Source of the DNA: Verrucomicrobiota bacterium
GTDB taxonomy: Bacteria; Verrucomicrobiota; Verrucomicrobiia; Limisphaerales; JAHEOI01
Reading direction: 5' to 3'
NCBI GenBank assembly: GCA_018610125.1
Contig: JAHEOI010000101.1
Location: forward strand, 1 to 28,440
DNA length: 28,440 bases
Shown: positions 1 to 8,420 of the stretch, in pieces
How the letters are laid out: the number at the start of each line of letters is the position of its first letter
Numbering within the stretch: the first letter of the stretch is position 1
Translations under genes and position numbers: made by a program
Notes under the pieces: generated by a model
Databases searched by the model: none
What the model was told of the DNA's origin: nothing
What the model saw: the letters and a program-made list of their open reading frames with translations, nothing else

Positions 1-2
1 CG

Positions 3-77
3 AATCAATCGATGGCAGACTCACTGTCCCGAGCCACAGCAGCCCGTTACGCGCGCCGGCTTGTGGAGTGCGTGTGA
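3..77 (+). CDS. possible C-terminal end of an upstream rightward gene (partial)
   Basis: One forward frame is open from the left edge to a TGA at 75-77 and encodes about 24 residues, including an Arg/Ala-rich stretch (SRATAARYARRLVE) that reads like a terminal amphipathic helix. A terminator-like hairpin overlaps the stop, which is what a real gene end would look like, and the next gene converges from the other strand. The fragment is too short to name, and an open frame of this length can arise by chance. Confidence 0.3.
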   Translation, partial: NQSMADSLSRATAARYARRLVECV

Positions 78-93
78 CTCGTCACCGCTTTTT
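70..93 (+). terminator. probable intrinsic terminator
   Basis: GCG (70-72), a bulged T and GTGA (74-77) pair with TCAC (82-85) and CGC (86-88) around a CTCG loop. Five T residues follow at once (89-93). The stem is only seven pairs with one bulge, so it is modest. Its position at the stop codon of the partial rightward gene and before a convergent gene fits. Confidence 0.45.
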
Positions 94-147
94 CTTGCCA
101 CCTCTCTCCTTACCTGAACCCCTCTCCCCCCGCCGATCATCCACCTC

Positions 148-1212
148 TCATCCATCCTCCAACGGATTGGCACGAATCGCCTTCCAATCGAGGGTTTTCT
201 CTTCCCCGTTGCCGAAAATGGTCACGTTGCCTTCAATCACATCACGTTTCGGATCGAGCCGGCCTTCGAAAAGGAGCTTTTGACCGTCGCTCTTCAAGGC
301 CTCTGGCACTTCGAAGCGCACCTGATACCCCTTGACTTTGCCATTGGTAACTGTTGCTTTCGTTTGATCCGGCCTCACCATTTGACCGGAAATTCCCTGA
401 AACGTTTGTTTAAGGATGGCCCCATACGTGCGCTTGCCGGCCGACGTCTTCAAAGTCCAGCTCCAGACCCCCGCGAAGTCGGCCGGAACGACCCACTTGT
501 AGAGTGTCGCCTTCGAGTTGCCAACCACCGGGGATATACCCGAGGAATCCGATTCGGATTGCGACGATTCACCGGAGTCGCTCTCCGAATCAGTATCGCT
601 TCCGGAGCTTCCCAAGCTAACGCCGAATTCAGAGAAATCGCCAACATCAACGAGCTCGACTCCCCCCTCTTTTTCTACAACTCGCACCTTTTTGTCCGCC
701 TTCCACTCATCCATGTCGAAGCTATGGGAGACAACTCGCGCCCCCGGGCGCAATTGCTTCAGCAACTTCGGTCGCAGCTTCCGGTTCACATCCGGCAACA
801 AGTACAACGTGACGATGGTCGCCTCGGTCAGATCCGTTTTGAACAGGTCCTGTTCGCGAAACTCGACCAGGTCTGTCACGCCCTTCTCCTTCGCGTTTTT
901 ACGGCTTTCCTTGATGCGTTGCGGGTCGATGTCGACACCAATGCCCTTGGCACCGTATTTGTCAGCCGCGGTGACGACAATTCGGCCGTCTCCACACCCA
1001 AGGTCATAAACCACATCGTCTTTGGAGATTTCAGCCATCTTCAGCATCTTATTGACGACCTTCTGGGGTGTTGGCACATACGGCACATCGCCTTCGTCCT
1101 CGCCTGCGGCCACGCCGCTAACCGCAAGCCAGCCAAACACCGCGGCCCATATGCCGATTGCGGTTCCTAGCGCTCGCCTTCCAGACCATTTCCACTGCGT
1201 CGTATCGCTCAT
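148..1212 (-). CDS. exported class I SAM-dependent methyltransferase-fold protein
   Basis: Predicted 354-residue protein. Residues about 14-36 form one hydrophobic segment ending in an Ala/Gly-rich stretch before an acidic tail, as in a signal peptide or anchor. A Rossmann methyltransferase domain follows, with the SAM-binding motif DLGCGDG at 70-76, the acidic VDID loop at 93-96 and a YLLP motif at 137-140. A Ser/Asp/Glu-rich linker covers about 202-227, and a separate C-terminal domain of about 120 residues (235-354) looks beta-rich. The start at 1212 was chosen because AAGGTG precedes it at good spacing and it puts the hydrophobic segment close to the N-terminus; an ATG-type start at 1284 would add 24 unremarkable residues. 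The substrate is unknown. A methyltransferase outside the cytoplasm is odd because SAM is cytoplasmic, so the fold may serve another role or the N-terminus may only anchor it. It lies downstream of the beta-propeller gene on the same strand. Confidence 0.8.
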   Translation of the reverse strand: MSDTTQWKWSGRRALGTAIGIWAAVFGWLAVSGVAAGEDEGDVPYVPTPQKVVNKMLKMAEISKDDVVYDLGCGDGRIVVTAADKYGAKGIGVDIDPQRIKESRKNAKEKGVTDLVEFREQDLFKTDLTEATIVTLYLLPDVNRKLRPKLLKQLRPGARVVSHSFDMDEWKADKKVRVVEKEGGVELVDVGDFSEFGVSLGSSGSDTDSESDSGESSQSESDSSGISPVVGNSKATLYKWVVPADFAGVWSWTLKTSAGKRTYGAILKQTFQGISGQMVRPDQTKATVTNGKVKGYQVRFEVPEALKSDGQKLLFEGRLDPKRDVIEGNVTIFGNGEEKTLDWKAIRANPLEDG

Positions 1213-1384
1213 AACACCTTCTTGCCTTTTTCCGAGATCTCGTTGCCAATCTGGCAAAACGGCCTTGCCACAACTACCCAACAAAACGTCGATTTTATCG
1301 AAGAATGCCGGCTTACCCTCTCCCAGTCAATTGTTAACTGTTTTTCCGAACAGGAGCCGTTATCAGGGGCATCCCGGCGGGTCA

Positions 1385-1449
1385 GGCGTGGCGCAGGCTG
1401 TCAGCCTGCTCCGAATCCGAAGAGCAGACCGGGCGGGCTGCCCCACGCT
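1385..1449. repeat. compound palindromic element between two leftward genes
   Basis: A perfect 7-bp hairpin (GCAGGCT at 1393-1399, loop GTC, AGCCTGC at 1403-1409) sits inside a wider pairing of GCGTGG (1386-1391) with CCACGC (1443-1448). A competing pairing is TGCTC (1407-1411) with GAGCA (1422-1426). The element lies between the stop of the beta-propeller gene and the start of the methyltransferase-fold gene. It could be a terminator or processing site, or a REP-like dispersed element. The GGCTG-N-CAGCC core recurs near 23517. The rest of the 1213-1460 gap shows nothing else I can name. Confidence 0.5.
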
Positions 1450-1460
1450 GTCGGAAAGAT

Positions 1461-2717
1461 TCAATCTTCTTTACCCAGCTCAAAGCAAGCGAGCTGCCCT
1501 TCATTCCGCGCATAAAGCCGGCCGGCAACCAAAGCCGGATACGCCCGTACGGTGGGAGCCAGGATTTGCGCCTGATCCAACACCGTGAACTTTTCCGGCG
1601 TCGCCTTGATGAGAAAGAGCTGCCCGCTTTGCTTCAACGCCACAAGGAGATCATCGGCGAGAATCAGACTGCCCGCACCGAACCGTTTGTTTGTCCATGC
1701 CACTTCCCCCGTTTCGAAATCGACACAGCGAAGGCTCGGGTCCGGTGGGACATCGACCCTTCCATGGTAGCCATAGAGATAACCGCCTTTGTAAACACTG
1801 GTCGCATAGTGATTCGATAACGTGTCTTGACTCGACCAGACTTCACTCAACCGACCCTCTTTGAGATTCAAGAGGATGGCGCCGGTACCGTAGCACGCGG
1901 ACAGAAATATCCGGTGACCGACGACAACCGGGTTCGCGGCATTGACCGAGGCACGCATTCGGGAACGCCATCGATGTTGGAACAGCACCTTTCCCTGTCC
2001 CGGGTCAAGGCCGACAAGGCCATGGCGGGTAAAGAAAATTGCGGTTCGAGTATCCCCACGCCGCTTCACAATCGGAGAAGCATAGCTCGCTTTGTGATCG
2101 GTCGCCTGCCACAGGACATCTCCGGAATCCTTATCGAACGCGACAATGCCGGCTCCATTCTTGCCGCCGACATTCAATAAGATCGCTTGGTTCACCACCA
2201 AGGGGGAACAGACCCTTCCGAAAAACCCCTTTGGCGATCCAAACGCCTTTTCGGTGTCGACAGACCATACCCGCTCGCCGGTATTGAGATCCAGGCAATG
2301 CACTTTCCCCTGAGCCCCATGGGTATAGACACGGTTCGCATGGATCGTCGGCGTCGCGCGAGGCCCTTCATCAAAGCCAAAATCATCCCGATAGTCGGTC
2401 GGATACCCAAACTTCCAAACCGTTTCCCCATTGTTGGGAGCGACGCACTCCACAACTTCCCGGTCGCCCAGTCGATGAAACAAAATAAGCTTGCCGTCTG
2501 CGACAACCGGTCCACTAAAGCCTTGCCCCACCGATTTTGTCCACAACTTCACGGGCCCTTCCTTGGGAAATTGCCCGGCCAAAGGCGCCCCACGATAATG
2601 GGCATCTCGATGCGGTCCAAGGAATTGCGGCCAAGATTCCGCCTCGGCGTAAAGATCACCGGCTGAACCGTGCCCGAGTAAAACAAGAAGGCAGCCTATC
2701 CATCCCATCCAAGTCAT
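1461..2717 (-). CDS. exported PQQ-binding-like beta-propeller protein
   Basis: Predicted 418-residue protein with an N-terminal hydrophobic signal (residues about 3-20) ending near an LYAEA cleavage-like site. The mature chain opens with the motif WPQFLGP that is typical of exported PQQ-like propeller proteins in Planctomycetes and Verrucomicrobia. Repeated blade motifs follow, such as LDLNTGERVW, FDKDSGDVLW and VDFETGEVAW, where a Gly-X-X-X-Trp ends each blade. This is the BamB/quinoprotein repeat family, but I see no evidence of an enzyme or of the BAM complex, so a scaffold or binding role in the cell envelope is only an inference. The start at 2717 was chosen because a strong AGGAGGTT lies a few bases upstream and the signal peptide then begins at once; a start at 2810 would add 31 charged residues. 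Confidence 0.85.
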   Translation of the reverse strand: MTWMGWIGCLLVLLGHGSAGDLYAEAESWPQFLGPHRDAHYRGAPLAGQFPKEGPVKLWTKSVGQGFSGPVVADGKLILFHRLGDREVVECVAPNNGETVWKFGYPTDYRDDFGFDEGPRATPTIHANRVYTHGAQGKVHCLDLNTGERVWSVDTEKAFGSPKGFFGRVCSPLVVNQAILLNVGGKNGAGIVAFDKDSGDVLWQATDHKASYASPIVKRRGDTRTAIFFTRHGLVGLDPGQGKVLFQHRWRSRMRASVNAANPVVVGHRIFLSACYGTGAILLNLKEGRLSEVWSSQDTLSNHYATSVYKGGYLYGYHGRVDVPPDPSLRCVDFETGEVAWTNKRFGAGSLILADDLLVALKQSGQLFLIKATPEKFTVLDQAQILAPTVRAYPALVAGRLYARNEGQLACFELGKED

Positions 2718-2874
2718 CAAGTAACCTCCTTCGCTGAACTGCCCAGCCTGAAATCGCTCCTTATCACCCTCCTCCAATGCGAGCCTCTCCTTCAAAATGA
2801 ATTCACTCATTGCGCCGATTCCTCAATGTCACTCCGTTGAAACCGATCCAGTGTCCAAATTTAAGTAACGGAAG

Positions 2875-4545
2875 TCAATGGTCAGCTCTTACCCCGTTTG
2901 CCGCTTCCAGTGACCGCCAAAATTGCCGCAGGAGCTCGGTCGAGTGCCGGGATGGCGGTTTCCCGCCATAAGCCCATTGAGAATAGAGGTCGGCTACCAT
3001 AACGGCATCGTTGCGGAGCGATGGAAATTCCCGGCTTAGCGCGCTTGCAAACTCATTCGGTGTCTGTTGTTGCTTGCGAGGGAAGCCATGTTCATATCCC
3101 CAAGCCTGAAGGGCATCAAAGGAGTACCGAAGCAGCTCTTCGGGGGACCATGAGCTCGCGTGGCCGGTTGCAAATGGGTCTTGCAGCACCTCCATTCTCG
3201 GAGCCGACTGTCGACCCGCCGCTTGCTCTGCAACAGTTGACGCTCTTCTTGCCCATCTCAGCTTCGAAAATAACTGACGCAAGTCCGCCATCAACCCCCG
3301 GAGGCCATTCATCACTTGCTTTCGGTGCTTCCAAAGCCAAACCAGAGCGATCAACCCGAGCACAAGGTAAAGCAGCCACTGAATGAGCTTCCCCACCTTG
3401 CCTGCGGTGCCTTGGCCTTTTTGCGATTGCCCTCTTGAGCGATCTTGGGCTTTCTCGGCGGCGCCTCCCTCCGTTTTTCCCCGATCCGAGCGCTCCCAAT
3501 CTTTTGATTTTTCGCCCTGTTTGGCGCTTTTTGACGCCTTGGCTCCCTCTTTTCCGGCCTGTTTCCGCTCTCCTTTCCGGTTCCGGCTCTTCCCCGTCTC
3601 ACTTGCCTTGCCATCCCCGTCCCGCCCGGACTTCTTCTCTTCCGATTGGGCAACTTTTTCCGTCAATGTCGCAATCGAATAGACCGGCTCGGGACGCGGC
3701 AAAACCAACGCCAAGAGAAGCACCAAAAGGGCGGTACCGCCGCCGATCGTCACCCATGTGCCCGCCATCCCGTCCGGTATCGGTACGTGCCTGTGACGCA
3801 GATAGCGACGCAGGCTCAAAAAGCTGGTTATAAGCAACAGGCCGATCCCGGAAGCGACATAGAGCCAGATAAAATGAAATGCAGCTTCCCGCTGTGATGG
3901 GCTCCCTCCCTGCAACCAGAGCTCTCCCAACCCGAAAAGCGGAAGCGCGATCAAGGAAAAGTAAATCACCGACGCCCCGGGCAAATGGGGGCGGTCCATC
4001 TCCCGTAACGCTTTCAGCCATGGCCCGACCTCCTTTCGAGGGCGGGTCGATCGGTTTGTTTGCGCGGCACTCCCCCGAATCCAAGGTCGTCTCTGAGGCG
4101 TCGCCTCGGCAGCCGCACCCTCGGACGACGACGATAAAAATGATAGGATCCCCTCGTCAGCATCGGTCTGCTTGGCCCCCTCGCTCTCAAGCACGGTGCA
4201 ATTGCGCACCAAGCGCGACGCGAGCCACCAGATCAGTGCCAACAATCCCAAGATCGGCCACGGACCACGGACATATTGCATGATGGCAATGGCAGTAACG
4301 AGCGCCAAGGCAATCCCATAAAGAGCGGCATGCTCCGATCCGATTTCAAGCGCAATCCGCGAAACCAAGACCGTCGCCAGGACAAACCAAAAGAGGGTCC
4401 ATCTAAGCCGTCCTTCCGAGGGACCGGAATAGCCGACTTCCAAGAGATAAAGCACCAGGCTCTCGACCAGCACAATGATCAGCAATGGCGCGACCGCCGC
4501 TGCCAGATAGTCCACGATTGTTTTTTCCGGCCTGTTCCGCTTCAT
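2875..4545 (-). CDS. multi-pass membrane protein with C-terminal DUF4129 domain
   Basis: Predicted 556-residue protein. Hydrophobic segments lie at about 13-35, 49-67, 73-91, 95-112, 190-211, 222-244, 266-284 and 386-406. Between the last two is a stretch of roughly 85 residues (297-383) that is very rich in Lys, Glu, Ser and Gly and looks disordered. The C-terminal 80 residues match the DUF4129 type (RYSFDALQAWGYEHG, then the conserved TPNEFA and LYSQWAYG). In related operons DUF4129 is usually fused to, or follows, a transglutaminase-like domain; no Cys-His-Asp transglutaminase core is visible here. The gene starts 3 bases after the DUF58 gene stops, so the two are probably co-translated. 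The role is unknown beyond membership of the MoxR/DUF58 envelope module. Confidence 0.82.
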   Translation of the reverse strand: MKRNRPEKTIVDYLAAAVAPLLIIVLVESLVLYLLEVGYSGPSEGRLRWTLFWFVLATVLVSRIALEIGSEHAALYGIALALVTAIAIMQYVRGPWPILGLLALIWWLASRLVRNCTVLESEGAKQTDADEGILSFLSSSSEGAAAEATPQRRPWIRGSAAQTNRSTRPRKEVGPWLKALREMDRPHLPGASVIYFSLIALPLFGLGELWLQGGSPSQREAAFHFIWLYVASGIGLLLITSFLSLRRYLRHRHVPIPDGMAGTWVTIGGGTALLVLLLALVLPRPEPVYSIATLTEKVAQSEEKKSGRDGDGKASETGKSRNRKGERKQAGKEGAKASKSAKQGEKSKDWERSDRGKTEGGAAEKAQDRSRGQSQKGQGTAGKVGKLIQWLLYLVLGLIALVWLWKHRKQVMNGLRGLMADLRQLFSKLRWARRASTVAEQAAGRQSAPRMEVLQDPFATGHASSWSPEELLRYSFDALQAWGYEHGFPRKQQQTPNEFASALSREFPSLRNDAVMVADLYSQWAYGGKPPSRHSTELLRQFWRSLEAANGVRADH

Positions 4546-4548
4546 AGC

Positions 4549-5895
4549 TCATCGCGTCCAAAGACCGCCACACAAATGAGAAAGTGCCTCCTCGTCCTCG
4601 ACCTGCCGGAAATCGATTCCCTCGGCCAAAAGAAGGCCGGCCCATTCAGGCGGCTGTGCCCACCGACGGTATGTCGTCGACTCACCGAGGATTAACACAA
4701 CCGTCACCGAATAGCCTTGCCGACGCAGCCCTCCCAGGGCGGTGGCAGTCCTCGCGGTCACGGTCGGCAGCACCACAACCACGCTGGCATCCCTTGCCAA
4801 GCGACTCTCGCATTCCGAGATCAAACCGGCCATATCGAGACCATCATTGAGCTGAACGCGAGCCAGGATTTCACGAATGCGGTAGGCCTGTCCCGGTGCG
4901 CGATCGTTGGAAACCCGAATCGGCCTTGCTTGGGGATCGTTACTCCCGGTTTCAGCGCGGCGACGAAACGTCACGACGGTTTCGCTTCCCCGGACGCCAT
5001 AGAGCTCGCGATAGTGCTCGGCCGCATCGGCCGCATTGGTTACCAGCCCGACCTGCTGACTCAGCTCCCCGAGCGCATAGGCCAACGAGGCCACCGTCGT
5101 TACCGCCAATTCAGAGCGATAGAATCCGCGCTCATCGGCATAGCCCGATTTGTGAAAATCAAGCACCAGGGTGGCTCCGGCCACTGTCGATGGCTCGTAA
5201 GTTTTGCTTTGCAACGTGCCGGTCCTGGCGGTCGCACGCCAATGAATCCGATTCAGCGGATCCCCCTTCTGATAAGGACGCACCCCGGCTATCCGTGTGG
5301 GGTCTTCAAAAAGGCGATGCGTCATTCGGACTTCCCCCACCGGCCGGAGCGAAGCGATATCGTATCCCGGAATCGGAACAACTTCGGGAAGGACCGTGAC
5401 ATAATGAAGCGTGTCGACAACCCTTGATTTCCGGTAGAGCCCGAAAACATCGCCGCTCTCAAGAAGCACCGGACCTAACGGATAATAACCGCGATAATGG
5501 AAACGGACAGAATAGTTCAGGGATGCATCTTCGCCGGGGCGTAGCCGCGCCGCAGTCAACCGTTTCCCCGAAACGTCGGCCCGTTTGGGACGCCGCACCA
5601 AAAACGCGGTCGGGATGAAGTCTTCCACCAAAAGCCATGGAACCGGAAATCGCCCATGATTGGAGACGTGCAGTGTCACCTCGACGCTCTCCCCGGTTTC
5701 CAGTACCTCCATGTCCGCTTTTCGCTCGACGACGGTCTCCTCAACCCCATGCCGTCCGATTAGCCACCCGACCAGCGCCACGCCTACAAAAACATACATC
5801 GCATAAACCAGAAAACCGAGCCCCCACCAAAACGCCCAAAGCGAAATGATGAACCCGGCCAGCGCTGCCAACCTCACTGCTCTCAATTCATTCAA
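4549..5895 (-). CDS. DUF58 domain protein (MoxR-associated)
   Basis: Predicted 448-residue protein with two closely spaced N-terminal membrane segments (about 9-46), then an extracytoplasmic-looking region and the DUF58 signature in the second half of the first 250 residues (RPYQKGDPLNRIHWRATART). The C-terminal part resembles a von Willebrand A-like fold, as in other family members. DUF58 proteins are standard partners of MoxR AAA ATPases, which are thought to act as chaperones for metal-dependent VWA proteins. The start overlaps the MoxR gene stop by four bases (ATGA), which points to translational coupling. Function in this organism is not known. Confidence 0.88.
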   Translation of the reverse strand: MNELRAVRLAALAGFIISLWAFWWGLGFLVYAMYVFVGVALVGWLIGRHGVEETVVERKADMEVLETGESVEVTLHVSNHGRFPVPWLLVEDFIPTAFLVRRPKRADVSGKRLTAARLRPGEDASLNYSVRFHYRGYYPLGPVLLESGDVFGLYRKSRVVDTLHYVTVLPEVVPIPGYDIASLRPVGEVRMTHRLFEDPTRIAGVRPYQKGDPLNRIHWRATARTGTLQSKTYEPSTVAGATLVLDFHKSGYADERGFYRSELAVTTVASLAYALGELSQQVGLVTNAADAAEHYRELYGVRGSETVVTFRRRAETGSNDPQARPIRVSNDRAPGQAYRIREILARVQLNDGLDMAGLISECESRLARDASVVVVLPTVTARTATALGGLRRQGYSVTVVLILGESTTYRRWAQPPEWAGLLLAEGIDFRQVEDEEALSHLCGGLWTR

Positions 5896-7052
5896 CGTGC
5901 CGTCACGGTTGGGACTTCCGTTTGATGCAAAACCTCTTCGAGCACGTTTATCGGCGTCACATTACGAAGTCGACTCTCGGGACGCAAGATGAGTCGATGC
6001 GCCATAACCGGCACGAAGAGCTCTTTGACATCATCCGGCAGAACAAAATCGCGGTGCCGGATGGCAGCCAACGCTTGAGAGGCCCGAAACAGTCCAATCG
6101 AGGCCCTCGGACTCCCCCCAAGCCGGACATCATGATGATCGCGACTCGCCCGCACCAAGCTCAGCAGATACGACCGGGTCTTCTCCCCCAGCTCCACCTC
6201 ACGGACACTCTGTTGAAATTGGCACACCTCCTCGGCGGTGGCGACTGCCCCAAGCGTCTGAATCGGATGCGAATGCTGCAGGCGAGTCAACATATGATCC
6301 TCCTCCCCCAGGGAGGGATACCCAAGATGGAGCCGCAAGAGAAAACGGTCGAGCTGGGCTTCCGGCAATGGAAAGGTCCCTTCGTGGTCGATCGGGTTCT
6401 GCGTCGCAATAACCAAAAATGGGGCCTCAAGCGGGAACTTCACCCCATCGACGGTCACTTGTTGCTCCGACATCGCCTCCAAGAGCGCCGATTGGGTACG
6501 CGGTGTCGTGCGATTGACCTCGTCCGCCAAGACGACCTGTGCAAAGATCGGTCCGGATCGGAATTCGAATTCCACACTCTTGGGATTAAAAATGAACGAG
6601 CCGGTCACATCATTCGGGAGGAGATCGGGGGTGCATTGAATCCGCTTGAAGCTGCTCCCGATGCTTTGAGCGATTGCCCGCCCCAACATGGTCTTTGCCA
6701 CGCCCGGCACATCCTCCAAGAGAATATGGCCTTCCGCAAAACAAGCCACAAGCGCCAGACGGACCGTCTCATCCTTGCCGAAGATCACCTGCTGGATATT
6801 GCCCAAGATCTTCTCCGGGACATTCGGTTCGACCGGCTGCTCTTCGGTTTGGGGCGCCGGTTCGGTTTCAACGGCTCCTATTCGACTCGGCCCCCGTTTC
6901 TTACGACCCGCTGGAATGCGAATGGTCGGCGCTTCGTCCTCTTCAGCAAGCTGCGTCTCGTAGCCGCAGCTCGGACAAGCCACTGCTTGCCCGGCCATCT
7001 CGTCTTCAAATTCGATCGGTTGATCGCATTCCTTGCATCGGGCTCTTCCCAT
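5892..7052 (-). CDS. MoxR-family AAA+ ATPase with N-terminal zinc ribbon
   Basis: Predicted 386-residue protein. From the chosen start, four cysteines in CxxC...CxxC spacing (C6, C9, C26, C29) form a zinc ribbon, followed by a charged linker to about residue 75. The AAA+ core then has the MoxR-type Walker A (LLEDVPGVAKTML, Lys near 120), Walker B (VVLADEVNR) and the usual ATQNP and LPEAQLDRF motifs. The start at 7052 is preferred because GGAG lies six bases upstream; ATG at 7064 (no clear ribosome site) and a GTG-type start at 7121 are alternatives that would leave the zinc ribbon intact. The protein heads the MoxR-DUF58-DUF4129 operon. The ribbon fusion is not part of the core family and could mediate binding to a partner. 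Confidence 0.9.
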   Translation of the reverse strand: MGRARCKECDQPIEFEDEMAGQAVACPSCGYETQLAEEDEAPTIRIPAGRKKRGPSRIGAVETEPAPQTEEQPVEPNVPEKILGNIQQVIFGKDETVRLALVACFAEGHILLEDVPGVAKTMLGRAIAQSIGSSFKRIQCTPDLLPNDVTGSFIFNPKSVEFEFRSGPIFAQVVLADEVNRTTPRTQSALLEAMSEQQVTVDGVKFPLEAPFLVIATQNPIDHEGTFPLPEAQLDRFLLRLHLGYPSLGEEDHMLTRLQHSHPIQTLGAVATAEEVCQFQQSVREVELGEKTRSYLLSLVRASRDHHDVRLGGSPRASIGLFRASQALAAIRHRDFVLPDDVKELFVPVMAHRLILRPESRLRNVTPINVLEEVLHQTEVPTVTAR

Positions 7053-7149
7053 ATTCAACTCCATCGTCGCAACACCCCGCCGGCTTCCTTGTCCAACCGG
7101 CGAGGCGTAGACAGATACCATTGAACGCGGCCAAGCGGCTCAAACGGAC

Positions 7150-7254
7150 CTATTAAGCGTTCAAGAAATTCTTGCATAACTTTTGAGCCGGAAGGCTGTA
7201 GCCGCACACTTTAGTTGCGCTTCCTCATGCAGGAACTTCTTGAACTCTTAATAG
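7150..7254. repeat. 105-bp element with 30-bp inverted ends
   Basis: Bases 7150-7179 and the reverse complement of 7225-7254 agree at 26 of 30 positions, by my count. Both arms begin CTATTAAG and share GTTCAAGAA in the middle. The 45-base centre contains a short hairpin (GGCT-GT-AGCC near 7194). The element starts directly after the TAG stop of the Gfo/Idh gene on the minus strand and lies upstream of the MoxR operon. It could be a long terminator or operator hairpin, or a small non-autonomous transposable element (MITE). No target-site duplication is clear. Bases 7053-7149 hold nothing else that I can name. Confidence 0.6.
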
Positions 7255-8415
7255 CTAGGCCGCCAACTCGGGAATCGAAACCCACTGCCGGTCCTTCCAC
7301 GACTCCAAGCCTTTTTCAGCAAGCTGCACCCCTTTCGCCCCCTCCAGAAGCGTCCATGGGAAAGGGGCATCCAAGACAATATGTCGAAGGAATTTCTCCC
7401 ATTGGATTTTGAAGGCATTGTCGTATGCTTCCTGCGCCGGAACCGGAGCCCAGTGATCAAAGAAATTGATCGGCTGCTCGACATCGGGATTCCATAATGG
7501 CTTAGGTGTGTTGCCGTAATGCTGGGTCCAGCAGTCACGTAAGCCCGCCACCGCCGAGCCCTGCGTGCCATCCACTTGCAGCGTCAACAAATCGTCCCGA
7601 CGCACTCGGACGCACCATGACGAATTAAATTGGGCCACAATCCCGCCTTCCAGCTCGAATGTCGCATAAGCCGAATCCTCGGCAGTGCATTCATAGCGCT
7701 TGCCATCCTCGTCCACTCGCTCCGGAATGTGGACCGCGCCGAGACACGAGACCGATTTCACCGGAGCGAAGAGATTATCGAGAAGATAACGCCAGTGACA
7801 AAGCATATCAACGACAATGCCGCCGCCATCTTCTTTACGATAGTTCCAGGACGGACGCTGCGCCGGGATCGTATGGCCCTCGAAAACCCAATAGCCGAAT
7901 TCCCCTCGCACCGAAAGGATTCGACCAAAAAAGCCGTTCTCAATCAGCCGATTCAGTTTAACAAGGCCCGGGATCCAGAGCTTATCCTGGACCACGCCGT
8001 TTTTGACACCGGCCTGCTTGGCTTGGCGATAAAGGTCGTAGGCCTCTTCGGTCGAAATCGCCGTCGGTTTCTCACAATAGATATGCTTCTCCGAAGCAAT
8101 CGCTTTTCTAACCGCAGCAGCCCGAAGCTGAGTCGTTTGGGCATCAAAGTAAACCGAATAGCCCGGATCGTTTAAAATCGAATCGAGATCGGTCGTGTAC
8201 TTCTCCAACCCGCAACTGGCTGCCAATCGCTTCAACTTGACCTCGTTTCGCCCCACCAGCACCGGATCGGGCATGATGACCTCGGTGGGACTTATCGCCA
8301 CACCACCCTCGTTGATGATGGATGAAATGGAGCGCATCAAGTGCTGATTCGTGCCCATGCGCCCGGTCACCCCGTTCATGATAATCCCGACCTTATAAGT
8401 CTTTGCTTCTTTCAT
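7255..8415 (-). CDS. Gfo/Idh/MocA-family NAD(P)-dependent oxidoreductase
   Basis: Predicted 386-residue protein. The N-terminal Rossmann domain has an unusual glycine loop (IMNGVTGRMG) that resembles the one in dihydrodipicolinate reductase. The family signature EKHIYCEKPTAIS follows, with the EKP lysine that acts in catalysis in this family. The C-terminal half has the alpha/beta substrate domain with GGGIVVDMLCHW supplying the conserved His. Such enzymes oxidise or epimerise sugars and inositols with a bound nicotinamide; the substrate here is not known. It follows the sugar isomerase gene by five bases, so the pair probably acts on one carbohydrate. ATG 8415 is used; a TTG at 8424 overlaps the upstream stop and has GGAG six bases before it, so it may be the true start and would add three residues. 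Confidence 0.9.
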   Translation of the reverse strand: MKEAKTYKVGIIMNGVTGRMGTNQHLMRSISSIINEGGVAISPTEVIMPDPVLVGRNEVKLKRLAASCGLEKYTTDLDSILNDPGYSVYFDAQTTQLRAAAVRKAIASEKHIYCEKPTAISTEEAYDLYRQAKQAGVKNGVVQDKLWIPGLVKLNRLIENGFFGRILSVRGEFGYWVFEGHTIPAQRPSWNYRKEDGGGIVVDMLCHWRYLLDNLFAPVKSVSCLGAVHIPERVDEDGKRYECTAEDSAYATFELEGGIVAQFNSSWCVRVRRDDLLTLQVDGTQGSAVAGLRDCWTQHYGNTPKPLWNPDVEQPINFFDHWAPVPAQEAYDNAFKIQWEKFLRHIVLDAPFPWTLLEGAKGVQLAEKGLESWKDRQWVSIPELAA

Positions 8416-8420
8416 ACTGC

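Noticed and set aside
280..1170. Open frame of 296 codons on the plus strand
   Set aside because: It lies fully antisense to the methyltransferase-fold gene, has no family motif and is rich in His, Arg and Gln in the way antisense frames of GC-rich genes are.
5922..7124. Open frame of 400 codons on the plus strand
   Set aside because: Antisense to the clearly real MoxR gene; low-complexity His/Arg/Gln composition and no recognisable domain.
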